Shown here: positions 23,487-32,355 of the stretch, piece by piece
How the letters are laid out: each line of letters opens with the position of its first letter
Position numbering within the stretch: position 1 is the first letter of the stretch
Source of the DNA: Bacillota bacterium
Lineage (GTDB): Bacteria > Bacillota > Clostridia > Acetivibrionales > DTU013
Length of the DNA stretch: 64,000 nt
NCBI GenBank assembly: GCA_023433505.1
Contig: JAEZCO010000076.1
Coordinates: 7,625 to 71,624 of the forward strand
Direction: 5' to 3'
Translations under genes and position numbers: made by a program
The notes under the pieces: model-generated
Databases searched by the model: none
The model's input: the letters and a program-made list of their open reading frames with translations, nothing else
Told to the model about the DNA's origin: nothing

Positions 23487-25100
23487 TTATACGGTATTTT
23501 TGTTGGAATACTGCTTTGGGGTCAATCCCGTAAACTCCTTGAAAACCCAGCTGAAATAGGACTTATCCTTATAGCCTATTTTTTCTGCAATCTCATAGAT
23601 TTTATAGCTGGGGTCCGTCAGCATTTTTTTGGCCGTTTCCATCCGTTTGCTTAAAAGATAATCAAAAATCGTACTGCCGGTATGCTGCTTGAAAATAGCA
23701 TTGGCGTAACTTGGACTGATATAGAGGGGCTTGACGATCTGGTCGATATTGCTGATCTCCGAGAAATTCCGATCGATTTCAGCTTTGATATCTTCAACAA
23801 TTTTTTTAAACCGGCTGTTGCCATTTCTGTTCAAATACTGCCGGACGATTTCCAGGATATTGATAAGCCACTGCCTTATGTCCAGGATGGTTTCAAACCT
23901 GGAGAGCTTTACATACATGGATGTTTCACTGTCAAAGATGCTTCCCAGGCTTTCGTTTTTTTCCAGCAGTACGGTCTGTACAATATTGATAATGGAAAAG
24001 CTGAGGCTTTTAATATAAGGTTCCGGCATTCCTGTCCCCGGTTTATAATATTTGTCCACAAAACGAACAATATCACTGCCGCCGCCCTGTTCCAGGATAA
24101 TACCGAGTTCGTTTCTCAAGCATTGAAGGTCGTATTTGGGGAGCGCATCCGCCCCTTTCACCTCAGAGGCCAGAATGATGCGGTTTCCGGCGCTGTAAAA
24201 CTTGGATTTGACGGCATACTCGGCTTTTTCAAATAATCTGGGTATATCCGGCAGTGAAGCTGTAAAATCGCTGACGCCCATGGTAATTTCAAAATTGAGT
24301 TTTGTATTTACCTCCTTCTTAAAACTTCCAAGGGCCTGCAAGACCGGTTCAAGAACCCCCTGTCCGCCGCTGGCGCCGCCGATAAGGATCAAAGCCAGGC
24401 TATTGTAATTATGTAAGACCGAATATACGGTATGCTCCTGTATCCGGATGCTCTCAGCACAATTCTTCATACTGTACACATGCATGAATTTCTGCTCAAT
24501 GGAAATATCCGGGTAGGTCAAATCATAATTGTCGATCTGCATGAAAACAACGGAATAATATTTGTCCCTGCAATCAATCCTGAGAAATTTCATATACTCC
24601 AAAATCTCATGGATGTCCTGCACTCTCCCGTACAACAGGTCCCTGAAAAACTGCTCCTGCAAGGCGGGCCGGCTGGCTTCCAGCTGCAGCTTCAGGTCCC
24701 GCATGGCCCTCTCCCGGTCAATTTCGCCTTGCCTGAGATTCACCACATTTTCCAGCGCCCGGGTCAGTTCCATGAGACTGATGGGTTTAAGGACATAGGC
24801 GTAGGCATGCAGGTCCATTGCCTCCTTGATATAATTGAAATCATCAAAGCAGCTCATGAAGACGAACCTGGCTTCCGGAAGCTCACGGCTGATATATTCC
24901 GCCATTTTCAATCCGTCCATCAGGGGCATGGCCACATCGGTCAGGATAATATCCGGCTTTAATTCCAGCGCTTTCAAGCAGCCCTCCATGCCGTTGGCAG
25001 CCATGCCGGCCACCTTGATGCCCAGGCTCTCCCAATGGACCAGATCATGGATCCCTTCGCGGTCCGACGGGTCATCGTCGACAATGAGTACGGAAAACAT
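23487..25100 (-). CDS. YesN-type response regulator with AraC-family DNA-binding domain
   Basis: A 537-residue regulator. The receiver domain (residues 1-120) has the acidic pocket VDDD and phospho-acceptor Asp55 in DIILTDVAMPLMDG. A long middle region (~150-420) is followed by two AraC helix-turn-helices (~430-535) ending in IYEIAEKIGYKDKSYFSWVFKEFTGLTPKQY. The start at 25100 was chosen because MFSVLIVDDD is the standard beginning of the receiver; the frame extends 29 residues further with no similarity. Its targets are probably the two 43-bp boxes at 15191 and 21697. A REP-like hairpin separates it from the glycosidase gene upstream. Confidence 0.92.
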   Translation of the reverse strand: MFSVLIVDDDPSDREGIHDLVHWESLGIKVAGMAANGMEGCLKALELKPDIILTDVAMPLMDGLKMAEYISRELPEARFVFMSCFDDFNYIKEAMDLHAYAYVLKPISLMELTRALENVVNLRQGEIDRERAMRDLKLQLEASRPALQEQFFRDLLYGRVQDIHEILEYMKFLRIDCRDKYYSVVFMQIDNYDLTYPDISIEQKFMHVYSMKNCAESIRIQEHTVYSVLHNYNSLALILIGGASGGQGVLEPVLQALGSFKKEVNTKLNFEITMGVSDFTASLPDIPRLFEKAEYAVKSKFYSAGNRIILASEVKGADALPKYDLQCLRNELGIILEQGGGSDIVRFVDKYYKPGTGMPEPYIKSLSFSIINIVQTVLLEKNESLGSIFDSETSMYVKLSRFETILDIRQWLINILEIVRQYLNRNGNSRFKKIVEDIKAEIDRNFSEISNIDQIVKPLYISPSYANAIFKQHTGSTIFDYLLSKRMETAKKMLTDPSYKIYEIAEKIGYKDKSYFSWVFKEFTGLTPKQYSNKNTV

Positions 25101-25130
25101 TCCACCGATTCCCCCTTTGCTTTTGCAGAT

Positions 25131-25178
25131 GACAGGAGGGACATCCCTTCTCGTAACATCCCGGGTCCGTCCCCTGTC
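25131..25178. repeat. REP-like palindrome upstream of the response regulator
   Basis: The arms GACAGGAGGGAC and GTCCGTCCCCTGTC pair imperfectly (a 2-nt offset) around a 22-nt loop. GTCCCC elements of this kind match the arms at 18205-18264. It lies in the gap between the glycosidase stop at 25196 and the regulator start. Confidence 0.4.
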
Positions 25179-25195
25179 GCTGCACATTCTATGCT

Positions 25196-28100
25196 CTACT
25201 CAAGCAATGCCAATCCCATCATGAAGCAAGCCGTGCCCCGGATGAGGGCCTCGCCCTGGGCCCAGATTTTATACCCGGCAATACTATCCTTGTGCCAATC
25301 CAGGGACTCATCCAGCCATGTGCCCAACCAGGGCCTGTCATACTCATGGTCGGCAATGAGACCGTGGCACAGGCATCCGTTGAGGCTTCCTCCGGGCTTT
25401 ATCCGGGGATTGTCGGAACCGATGCCTTTCATCATGCAAATATTTCTCGGATTCAGACCCAGGATCCAATTCAAATGGTCCAGGGCAAAATCCAGATATT
25501 CCTTCTTTGGGACGACCCGGTGGACCAAAAGCGCCTGCCAGATTTCCAAGCCGTATTCGGGGTTTACTCCCTTGCCCTCCTCGCTCCGGTTGAAAAATGC
25601 CCGGGTAGCATCCGGTTTTCTCCCTTCGGGATTCCAGGTCTCATAATAAATGAAATTTTTTCTTGCGATTCCAAAGGGGCTGGCCTTACTGTCTGCAACC
25701 ATGGTATCCATGAATGCTTCCAGGCATTCTTTCATGCCGGCGGCCTTTGGGTGATCGGGAAGCTTCTCCACAAAATAGGCGAGAGCACTGGGATTATCAT
25801 GGCTGTAGTTGTTGTTCCAGTATTTAAAGAACGAATCGGAATCATGGACTTCCGACAGAATGTTGTCAACCATCCTTTCCGCATGTTCAAGATACCTCTG
25901 ATTTCCCGTAGCCTTGTACAATGCAACATCACCGAAGAGGAAGGCGGCATCGTCAACCTTGGTATAATTGAAGCCCGGCTCTTTCCAGGATGCTTTGTAG
26001 TTGATCCCGTCCTCCTCCTGGGATCTGCCTGTATTGTAATAGAGTGAAAACACCTTGTCCGTATCAACCCAGGAGTGATAATACTCCCACATCAGCTCTC
26101 CCTGCTTCAGGAATTTTTCCTCCCCCGTCAGCTCATAAAGCCTTGCATAAATCAGCAGGCTGTAGAACTTAAAGTATTCGTGCAGCCCAAAAGGATAATC
26201 AAACCAGGCGATCTTCCCGTTGTCGGCGTGCCAGCCGCCCATCCCCGCGATAACCGCTCCGCTTTCAGGGTAGTGGATCATGATCTTTTCCCACCACTTT
26301 GCACCCCATGCAAGCTCATCTTTGATGCTTTCATCGGAAGGCTCCCTTTCAATGCTTTCCAGTACGGAAAGCATCACTCTGGTCGCATCCCGCAAGAAGG
26401 TCCCGCCGTAAGTCCCAAATTCAAACCAGGCCCCGTTTACATCATAGTACCCGCCGTCGTCCTCCAGAATTCCGTTTTTTTGAAAGCTTCTCGGTTCCCA
26501 GTCCTTGTCCAGCCTTTTCTCGGTGAAATCAAAGTTTTCCTCCCGATTCCGGGCATTTTTATAATAGCCAAAAGCAAGGGGTGAAATCTTTTTCCACAAG
26601 ATATCTTCATTGATTTCAAAAGGGTATGATTTTTCACTGTAATCCCCAAGGGTAACAAGGAGCTCATAGGCTCCGGCATGCTGATATTCCGAGAAATCTC
26701 CAACCCAATAGTCAAAGCCCCAATCATCGGGCGTATCCCCGTTGACTCTGCCCCAGAAAGTCAGGCTGCCTGAATATCGGGCCTGCTTCGAGGAGATATC
26801 CATCAGAGCAAACCTCCCCTCCTTTTGGGCCAGCCCCGTTTTCCCTTGAACGACGAATTTTTTGGAATGCCTGCAAGCATAGCCTACCTGATTGGCCAGT
26901 ACTTGAAAATCCCTTGCCGGTTCTTCAAGTGCCTGCAGCTTTTCCAGCTTCACAAACAGCAAGGATGACTCTGGGGTTTGGGGTACAATAAAGCGGTATT
27001 TTTCACTCTTCTGCAATGAGACATTATGGCTTTTGACAAGCCTGCCGTCCAGATAGATCGCCAGGGCATACTTCCCATCCTGTACCCCTTCAAGGATGAT
27101 CTCTGCATCATATTGCCTCAATTCCTTACAGGAATCGTCCTTGTGAAAGAAATCCGGAAAGTTGAGTATCCCTACGACCGAGCCGTCCGGCGAATGCAGG
27201 CAGCTTGCATCCATTTCCGGCGTCCCGCTTTTTACCGCCGCATGGCCATATCCGGGTATGCCGGCCCATATAATGCTTTCACAGGCCTTCAGCATATCCG
27301 TCCATTGTTTGTATTTTGTCCCGTATTCAGTGTATTTCAGCCTGTCATCCGCCATCTCTCCGTACATATACATGCAAAAGCCCTGGGCCCCTCTCTTGAC
27401 AGTATCAATAACGTATTGCTGCGCTACTGCGGTCTGTCCCCATCTTGAGCCCAGGCCGATTTCCGACGGGATCAGAATGGGAAGATTATAGATATAGTCA
27501 TAGTGCTGATCGATATTCTCCCAGATGGCGGCTGCCTGGCGGCCATAAAACATAGTCCCCACCACATCGATATTTCCCTCGCCATAGGTGGTGGAATCCA
27601 CCCCTTCAAAATGAATCCATCCCGCATCTCCGGCTTCCGGATGGCCTCCGGCAAAATTGAAGGAGGTGGGCTTGTAGGGGTCCTCCCGGTGGAAGGCTGT
27701 GGTAAATTGCCGCCACCACCACTTAACGCTCCACAGCTTGAACGCATGCCAGGAGGATTTTCCCGTGGATAATTTCCATTGGTTGTATAATTCCAGGGTA
27801 TATGGATTAAAATCACTGTCCCACGTTTTCTTTTCTTCGCAATATGTATACCCTTCCTCGTTACCGATCTGCATCCCTACGACCGTATCGGAATGTCTGT
27901 AATGTCCCGCAAATTCCCGGATAACCCTTATAATGCGGCTGAACACCGCCGGGTTGGCGTAGCAGGGGTAGATTTCAACCTGGGGCTTCTGTGCCCGCAG
28001 CTCTCCGATGGTTTTAAATACTCTTCCATTCTCGTCCTTCGCCCATTGAACCGCACGGTCCCCGTCCTCTCCGCTTTCCAGGTGATAAACCCAGAAATCC

Positions 28101-28510
28101 GGCTCGCTTGCTTTGGGTTCATGATGCGTAAAAAGGATAAACCAGACTTTTACGCCGTTTTTCCTTGCGGAGGCCACAATCCTGTCGGCGAAGCCAAAGT
28201 CAAACCTTCCGTCCTCCGGCTCGATATCCCTCCAGTGCAGCATAAAGATACAGCCATTGGCCCCCAATTCCCGGTATTTTTCAAAAACCTGGTCATAATT
28301 GGTATCCGGCCGGCTCCTGGTGTCCCAAAAGCCGGTTTCGATTCCTTTGAAATAAAAGGGCTCCCACCGGTCCGGAACCTCCGTGCTGCGCGCCATCAAA
28401 ACAAGCTTGTTATTTTCCTTTAGACGGACCAGGCAGACAGATGCGTCCACATTGCCAAGCCGTTCTTCGGGGATGATTTCAATCGGTTTGTTTTCAAAAT
28501 GCTCGATCAC
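25196..28510 (-). CDS. Cytoplasmic fusion of a clan-A TIM-barrel glycosidase and a GH9-like barrel
   Basis: A 1104-residue protein without signal peptide. Residues ~40-480 form a clan-A (GH42/GH35/GH5-like) TIM barrel: GMQIGNEEG gives Glu218 as acid/base and LIPSEIGLG gives Glu350 as nucleophile. Residues ~530-640 (FQVLANQVGYACRHSKKFVVQ) match the Ig-like domain that precedes GH9 enzymes, and ~640-1104 match the GH9 (alpha/alpha)6 barrel, ending DWHKDSIAGYKIWAQGEALIRG. In the GH9 part the catalytic DAGD motif reads DVNG (Asp690 to Gly693), so the general base is missing while a C-terminal acid (DESLDW) may remain. The GTG at 28510 has GGAGG nine bases upstream; an in-frame ATG at 28534 lies before the ribosome site. 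It lies between a transporter and a regulator gene, suggesting intracellular oligosaccharide breakdown. Confidence 0.8.
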   Translation of the reverse strand: MIEHFENKPIEIIPEERLGNVDASVCLVRLKENNKLVLMARSTEVPDRWEPFYFKGIETGFWDTRSRPDTNYDQVFEKYRELGANGCIFMLHWRDIEPEDGRFDFGFADRIVASARKNGVKVWFILFTHHEPKASEPDFWVYHLESGEDGDRAVQWAKDENGRVFKTIGELRAQKPQVEIYPCYANPAVFSRIIRVIREFAGHYRHSDTVVGMQIGNEEGYTYCEEKKTWDSDFNPYTLELYNQWKLSTGKSSWHAFKLWSVKWWWRQFTTAFHREDPYKPTSFNFAGGHPEAGDAGWIHFEGVDSTTYGEGNIDVVGTMFYGRQAAAIWENIDQHYDYIYNLPILIPSEIGLGSRWGQTAVAQQYVIDTVKRGAQGFCMYMYGEMADDRLKYTEYGTKYKQWTDMLKACESIIWAGIPGYGHAAVKSGTPEMDASCLHSPDGSVVGILNFPDFFHKDDSCKELRQYDAEIILEGVQDGKYALAIYLDGRLVKSHNVSLQKSEKYRFIVPQTPESSLLFVKLEKLQALEEPARDFQVLANQVGYACRHSKKFVVQGKTGLAQKEGRFALMDISSKQARYSGSLTFWGRVNGDTPDDWGFDYWVGDFSEYQHAGAYELLVTLGDYSEKSYPFEINEDILWKKISPLAFGYYKNARNREENFDFTEKRLDKDWEPRSFQKNGILEDDGGYYDVNGAWFEFGTYGGTFLRDATRVMLSVLESIEREPSDESIKDELAWGAKWWEKIMIHYPESGAVIAGMGGWHADNGKIAWFDYPFGLHEYFKFYSLLIYARLYELTGEEKFLKQGELMWEYYHSWVDTDKVFSLYYNTGRSQEEDGINYKASWKEPGFNYTKVDDAAFLFGDVALYKATGNQRYLEHAERMVDNILSEVHDSDSFFKYWNNNYSHDNPSALAYFVEKLPDHPKAAGMKECLEAFMDTMVADSKASPFGIARKNFIYYETWNPEGRKPDATRAFFNRSEEGKGVNPEYGLEIWQALLVHRVVPKKEYLDFALDHLNWILGLNPRNICMMKGIGSDNPRIKPGGSLNGCLCHGLIADHEYDRPWLGTWLDESLDWHKDSIAGYKIWAQGEALIRGTACFMMGLALLE

Positions 28511-28591
28511 TGTACAATTCCTCCAAGATATCATGATTGTAGTCGATTTTTCTACTTCTTGACTGTCCGCCAGGCAGACCTTGCCGCCGGC

Positions 28592-29473
28592 TCACTCCTT
28601 CACCGAGCCCAACGTTATGCCTGTGATAAAATACTTCTGGGCAAATGGATATACCAAAAGTATGGGGACCATCCCAACCATTACTTTTGCAGCATTTAAG
28701 GTTTTGGGCGAGAGCTTGGCCAGCTCCATCATTTCTTCCGTCGTCAGGGTTTCCATATGCGTCGTCTGAACGATCAAGGTCTGGATATAGGAAGCCAGCG
28801 GCAGCTTAATTTCTTTGCTCATAAAAACCAGCCCGTCAAAAAAAGAATTCCAGTGGTTTATCACACTGAAAAGTGTAACTGTTGAAATCGCAGGGAGGGA
28901 TAATGGCATATAAATTTTTATCATGGTATACCATGCTCCGGCTCCGTCGATAATGGCCGCCTCGTTCATTTCTTTCGGCACCCCGCGGAAGAAATTCATC
29001 AGCAGGATAACATTGAATACCGGCACCGCACAGGGCAATACCAGCGCCCATATCGTATTGATCAGTCCGTAATTCTTGACGGTAATGAACCATGGGATAA
29101 GGCCTCCATGAAAGATCATAGCGACAACAAGGGTCCACATATAGGTATTCCTGAATCTGAATTCTTTTTTCTCCCTGGATAAGGGATATGCCATCATGCA
29201 GGTCAGGACAAAATTGATGGACCCGCCCAGCAGGACACGCTCCACCGAAACCCCAAAGGCTGTAAAAAACCGCATGTCCTTCATGATTTTCTGATAGCTT
29301 GCCAGCGAGAAATCCACCGGCCACAAAAACACAAGCCCCGCCTGGGCCGCGGCACTGTCGCTGAGGGATATCGCCAGGGTGTATAAAAGCGGGATAAGGC
29401 TTAAGGATGTTATCATCAGCAATACAAAGATGATCAGTGACTCGTAAAAATTGATCTTATTTTTTCCTGCCAT
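28592..29473 (-). CDS. Sugar ABC transporter permease (LplC/YtcP-like), second importer
   Basis: A 293-residue, six-helix permease. FYESLIIFVLLMITSLSLIPLLY is the first helix, VPKEMNEAAIIDGAGAWYTMI is the ATPase-docking EAA loop, and LAKLSPKTLNAAKVMVGMVPILLVYPF is the subfamily C-terminus. GGAGACTTGCT precedes the start. It is third in a unit of binding protein, permease, permease, with the fusion glycosidase following after an 81-bp gap. It is distinct in sequence from the permease at 13169, so the locus has two separate importers rather than a recent duplication. Confidence 0.92.
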   Translation of the reverse strand: MAGKNKINFYESLIIFVLLMITSLSLIPLLYTLAISLSDSAAAQAGLVFLWPVDFSLASYQKIMKDMRFFTAFGVSVERVLLGGSINFVLTCMMAYPLSREKKEFRFRNTYMWTLVVAMIFHGGLIPWFITVKNYGLINTIWALVLPCAVPVFNVILLMNFFRGVPKEMNEAAIIDGAGAWYTMIKIYMPLSLPAISTVTLFSVINHWNSFFDGLVFMSKEIKLPLASYIQTLIVQTTHMETLTTEEMMELAKLSPKTLNAAKVMVGMVPILLVYPFAQKYFITGITLGSVKE

Positions 29474-29497
29474 AGCAAGTCTCCTATCCCCTATACT

Positions 29498-30388
29498 TTA
29501 AAAAATCCGGTAGTTTGCAAATCTAGCCGCCAGCTTATAGGAAGCCGCAATGAGGACAACGCTGACAACGGACTTCAGGAGGCCCACAGCTGTTGCAAAG
29601 CCGTACTGCATATTCTGTATGCCCTGCCTGTATACATAGGTATCTATAATATCCCCTGATTTGTATACGATAGGATTATACATGTTAAATACCTGATCAA
29701 AATTGGCATTCATGATATTGCCCAGTGCAAGTGTTGCAAGAAGCACGATGGTAGGCATCAAACCGGGGAGAGAGATATGCCGTACCTGTTGCAGCTTGGA
29801 TGCTCCGTCAACAATAGCCGCTTCATACAGCATCGGACTAATAGATGTTAGTGCAGCTAAATACACAATAGCATTGAACCCGTAACTCTTCCATACATCT
29901 GTGGAAATCAGGATAAAGGGAAACCAGCCATTGCTGGCAAGGAACAAAACAGGCTCTCCGCCGAAAAACTTTATTATGCCGTTGATGACTCCCGTATAAG
30001 AGAAGATATCCAGAAAGATGGCCGAAAGTATGACCCACGAGATGAAATTCGGCAGATATACCACCGTCTGCACCGACCTTTTAATAAACTTGAAGCTTAC
30101 TTCATTCAGCAGCAATGCAAAAAGAAGGGGAAACAGGATATTTGCAATAATTTTCATCACCGAAATGAAGATGGTATTGCCGAATATCTGTCCGCATTCG
30201 GGGATGAGGAAAATATCCTTGAAATGGTCCAGACCCACAAAATCCGACCGTAGGAAGCCCTTCCCCGGGTTATAATTTTCAAAAGCCATGATAATGCCGA
30301 AATAAGGGACGATATTGAATAGGACCAATAAAATCATGCCGGGAAGCAGCATTAAATGATAATTTATTTCAGTAATTTTATTTTTCAT
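29498..30388 (-). CDS. Sugar ABC transporter permease (LplB-like), second importer
   Basis: A 296-residue permease with six helices: LMLLPGMILLVLFNIVPYFGIIMAF opens it and LYEAAIVDGASKLQQVRHISLPG is the EAA loop; the C-terminus YVYRQGIQNMQYGFATAVGLLKSVVSVVLI is the LplB signature. The start was set at the ATG at 30388 (KNKITEINYH), with GGTGG about ten bases upstream; a frame extending 20 residues further lacks family similarity. It follows the solute-binding lipoprotein gene by 96 bp and its partner permease gene follows after 24 bp. Confidence 0.9.
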   Translation of the reverse strand: MKNKITEINYHLMLLPGMILLVLFNIVPYFGIIMAFENYNPGKGFLRSDFVGLDHFKDIFLIPECGQIFGNTIFISVMKIIANILFPLLFALLLNEVSFKFIKRSVQTVVYLPNFISWVILSAIFLDIFSYTGVINGIIKFFGGEPVLFLASNGWFPFILISTDVWKSYGFNAIVYLAALTSISPMLYEAAIVDGASKLQQVRHISLPGLMPTIVLLATLALGNIMNANFDQVFNMYNPIVYKSGDIIDTYVYRQGIQNMQYGFATAVGLLKSVVSVVLIAASYKLAARFANYRIF

Positions 30389-30484
30389 ACCGGAATTCCA
30401 CCCATCCATAAGGAGGGTGCTGCCTGAAAGCCTTCCAAACAGTTCCAAACAGCACCATCCGATTCATTAATCAGGTTCCCGTAC

Positions 30485-32200
30485 CTATTGCCTGTCCACT
30501 TCCTGCTGAACTTCACCGGTGATTGCATCCCCGCCAAGTTCCTTCCACTGCTGCACAAAGGCATCAAAATTGCTGATGTCGTCGCCCATAATGATTTTCA
30601 GGAAGCTTTCGTTCTCTAGCTTCAGCAGCGAGGCCCATTTTGACTCCATCGTCTTCGTCTGGCCGTAGTACACGCCGAAAACCTGCTGAACCTTGGGGTC
30701 GGCCACAGCGGCGCCGCCTACCATGTATGCATTCCAGACGGTCCAATTGGTCAGATCCTGAAGGGGTGCTTTGATTTCATTCAATAGGATCTGCCCGGTT
30801 TTTTTCTGCTTGGGCGACAGGCTGTCGCTGTTGATATCGACTTTCCCATCCACCAGGTCCTTGTATACCCGGTATTGGGATTCAAGGTCATCCCACGGGG
30901 TCAGGAGAATACTTGTGCCGATCAAGTCCCTGGACACAAGGAAGTCAGGATTTCCATCATAGAAGGTGCCGGCTTTGGGATCGGTATTGGAGTCCAGCAT
31001 CTGCTGCAGATTCAGTATTTTAAGAACCGCTTCCGGATTCTTGCATTTATTGCTGATGACGATGAAATCCTTGGAAACGCCCTGCATGTGGCTGTACAGC
31101 TTGCCGTCGTCGCTAAGGGGAGCTAAAACCGCTTTCCAATTTGCTTTAGGATCATTTTTCACACTGTCCGCAAAATTGTAGGCCATCCACCAGGGACCGA
31201 AAAACATCCCGCATTTCCCGCCGTTGACCAGGTCGTTCTGGTCCTTTCTCAATGCAAACTCCTTGTCGATGACTCCTGCTTTATACATCCCCTGTAATTT
31301 TACCAGGGCGGTTTTTGTTTCATTGGCAATGGAACCGTAATAGACCTTTCCGGAACCATCTTTAAACCAATGCAGCGGATAGGATTTATAGAAGCTGAAT
31401 ACCGTATCAAACAGGAAGAAGGAATTGGCATAGGAATATAATGCCGGCATCCCGGTCAACCCAAAGGTATCCTTTTTTCCATTGCCGTCCGGATCCCTTT
31501 CGATAAAGGCTTTGGCGGTCTCAATGATGTCGTCCAGTGTAGACGGCGTCTTCAGGCTGAGCTTGTCAAGCCAGTCTTGCCGCACCCAGAGCAGGTTTAT
31601 GCAGTCCGCCCCCTTATTGATGCCCGGCATTGCATATTGCTTGCCGTCAAAGGTCACCATTTTGAGCGCTTCACCTTTTGTTGAATCATAGACGGACTTG
31701 ATTGCAGGAGAAGCGTAGTCTTCATAAACTGACTTAATGTCCATGATCAGGCCCGAATCCACATAGGCCTTAAATACCGGATAGGACCCGAAGACCTGGA
31801 TATAGTCGGAAATATCGGCAGAAGCAAGGGTCAGCTTGACTTTCTGATCATAGGCCTCGCCTGTCAGCGCTTCCCATGAACCTTTGATCTGTATGTTGAA
31901 TTTTTCCTTGACATAACGGGTATACTCGTTATTTTCCGCATTGTCTCCCTGAGGCAGCTTCGAGAATTTATCCATTGTTTTGAGCCCGGTTGTCAATGTC
32001 ACCACTTCGTTATATTTGCCGAAGGGATCCGGCTTCTCTGCTGCCGCAGTGCTTGAAGCCTGAGCATTGTCCGAGGCAGCCGGTTGATTGCCGCCGGTTT
32101 GCGAAACCGATGGCTGCTGTGAACCACACCCTGCGATAGAAGTTATCAGTGCCAGGATTAAAACAGCAACTGTCAAAAATCTGTACAGCCTGTATTTCAT
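30485..32200 (-). CDS. Extracellular solute-binding lipoprotein, second importer
   Basis: A 571-residue lipoprotein with lipobox SIAGC (Cys25), a Gln/Ser/Ala-rich linker and a type-1 binding domain: KLTLASADISDYIQVFGSYPVF, GKQYAMPGINKGAD and LWVRQDWLDKLSLKTPSTLDDI are typical of the LplA/YtcQ group. The start was placed at 32200, where the signal peptide begins and GGAGG lies ten bases upstream; the frame extends 52 residues further without similarity. It follows the YesM/YesN-type pair encoded at 35606-32356, the usual arrangement in which the sensor controls the importer next to it. The substrate is unknown and may differ from that of the first importer, since the two receptors are not close relatives. 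Confidence 0.88.
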   Translation of the reverse strand: MKYRLYRFLTVAVLILALITSIAGCGSQQPSVSQTGGNQPAASDNAQASSTAAAEKPDPFGKYNEVVTLTTGLKTMDKFSKLPQGDNAENNEYTRYVKEKFNIQIKGSWEALTGEAYDQKVKLTLASADISDYIQVFGSYPVFKAYVDSGLIMDIKSVYEDYASPAIKSVYDSTKGEALKMVTFDGKQYAMPGINKGADCINLLWVRQDWLDKLSLKTPSTLDDIIETAKAFIERDPDGNGKKDTFGLTGMPALYSYANSFFLFDTVFSFYKSYPLHWFKDGSGKVYYGSIANETKTALVKLQGMYKAGVIDKEFALRKDQNDLVNGGKCGMFFGPWWMAYNFADSVKNDPKANWKAVLAPLSDDGKLYSHMQGVSKDFIVISNKCKNPEAVLKILNLQQMLDSNTDPKAGTFYDGNPDFLVSRDLIGTSILLTPWDDLESQYRVYKDLVDGKVDINSDSLSPKQKKTGQILLNEIKAPLQDLTNWTVWNAYMVGGAAVADPKVQQVFGVYYGQTKTMESKWASLLKLENESFLKIIMGDDISNFDAFVQQWKELGGDAITGEVQQEVDRQ

Positions 32201-32355
32201 TATAAAGTAACCTCCTCTTTGAATCTTTGAAATCATTGATCGGGCCCCGTCAATCGAATTATACCGCGAAAGCACCGGGATCATGGATAAAAAAGCGTCC
32301 CCAACCAGGGGGCATTCCTGTTGGAACATTGGCTCAGGCAATCCATCTGCGGACA

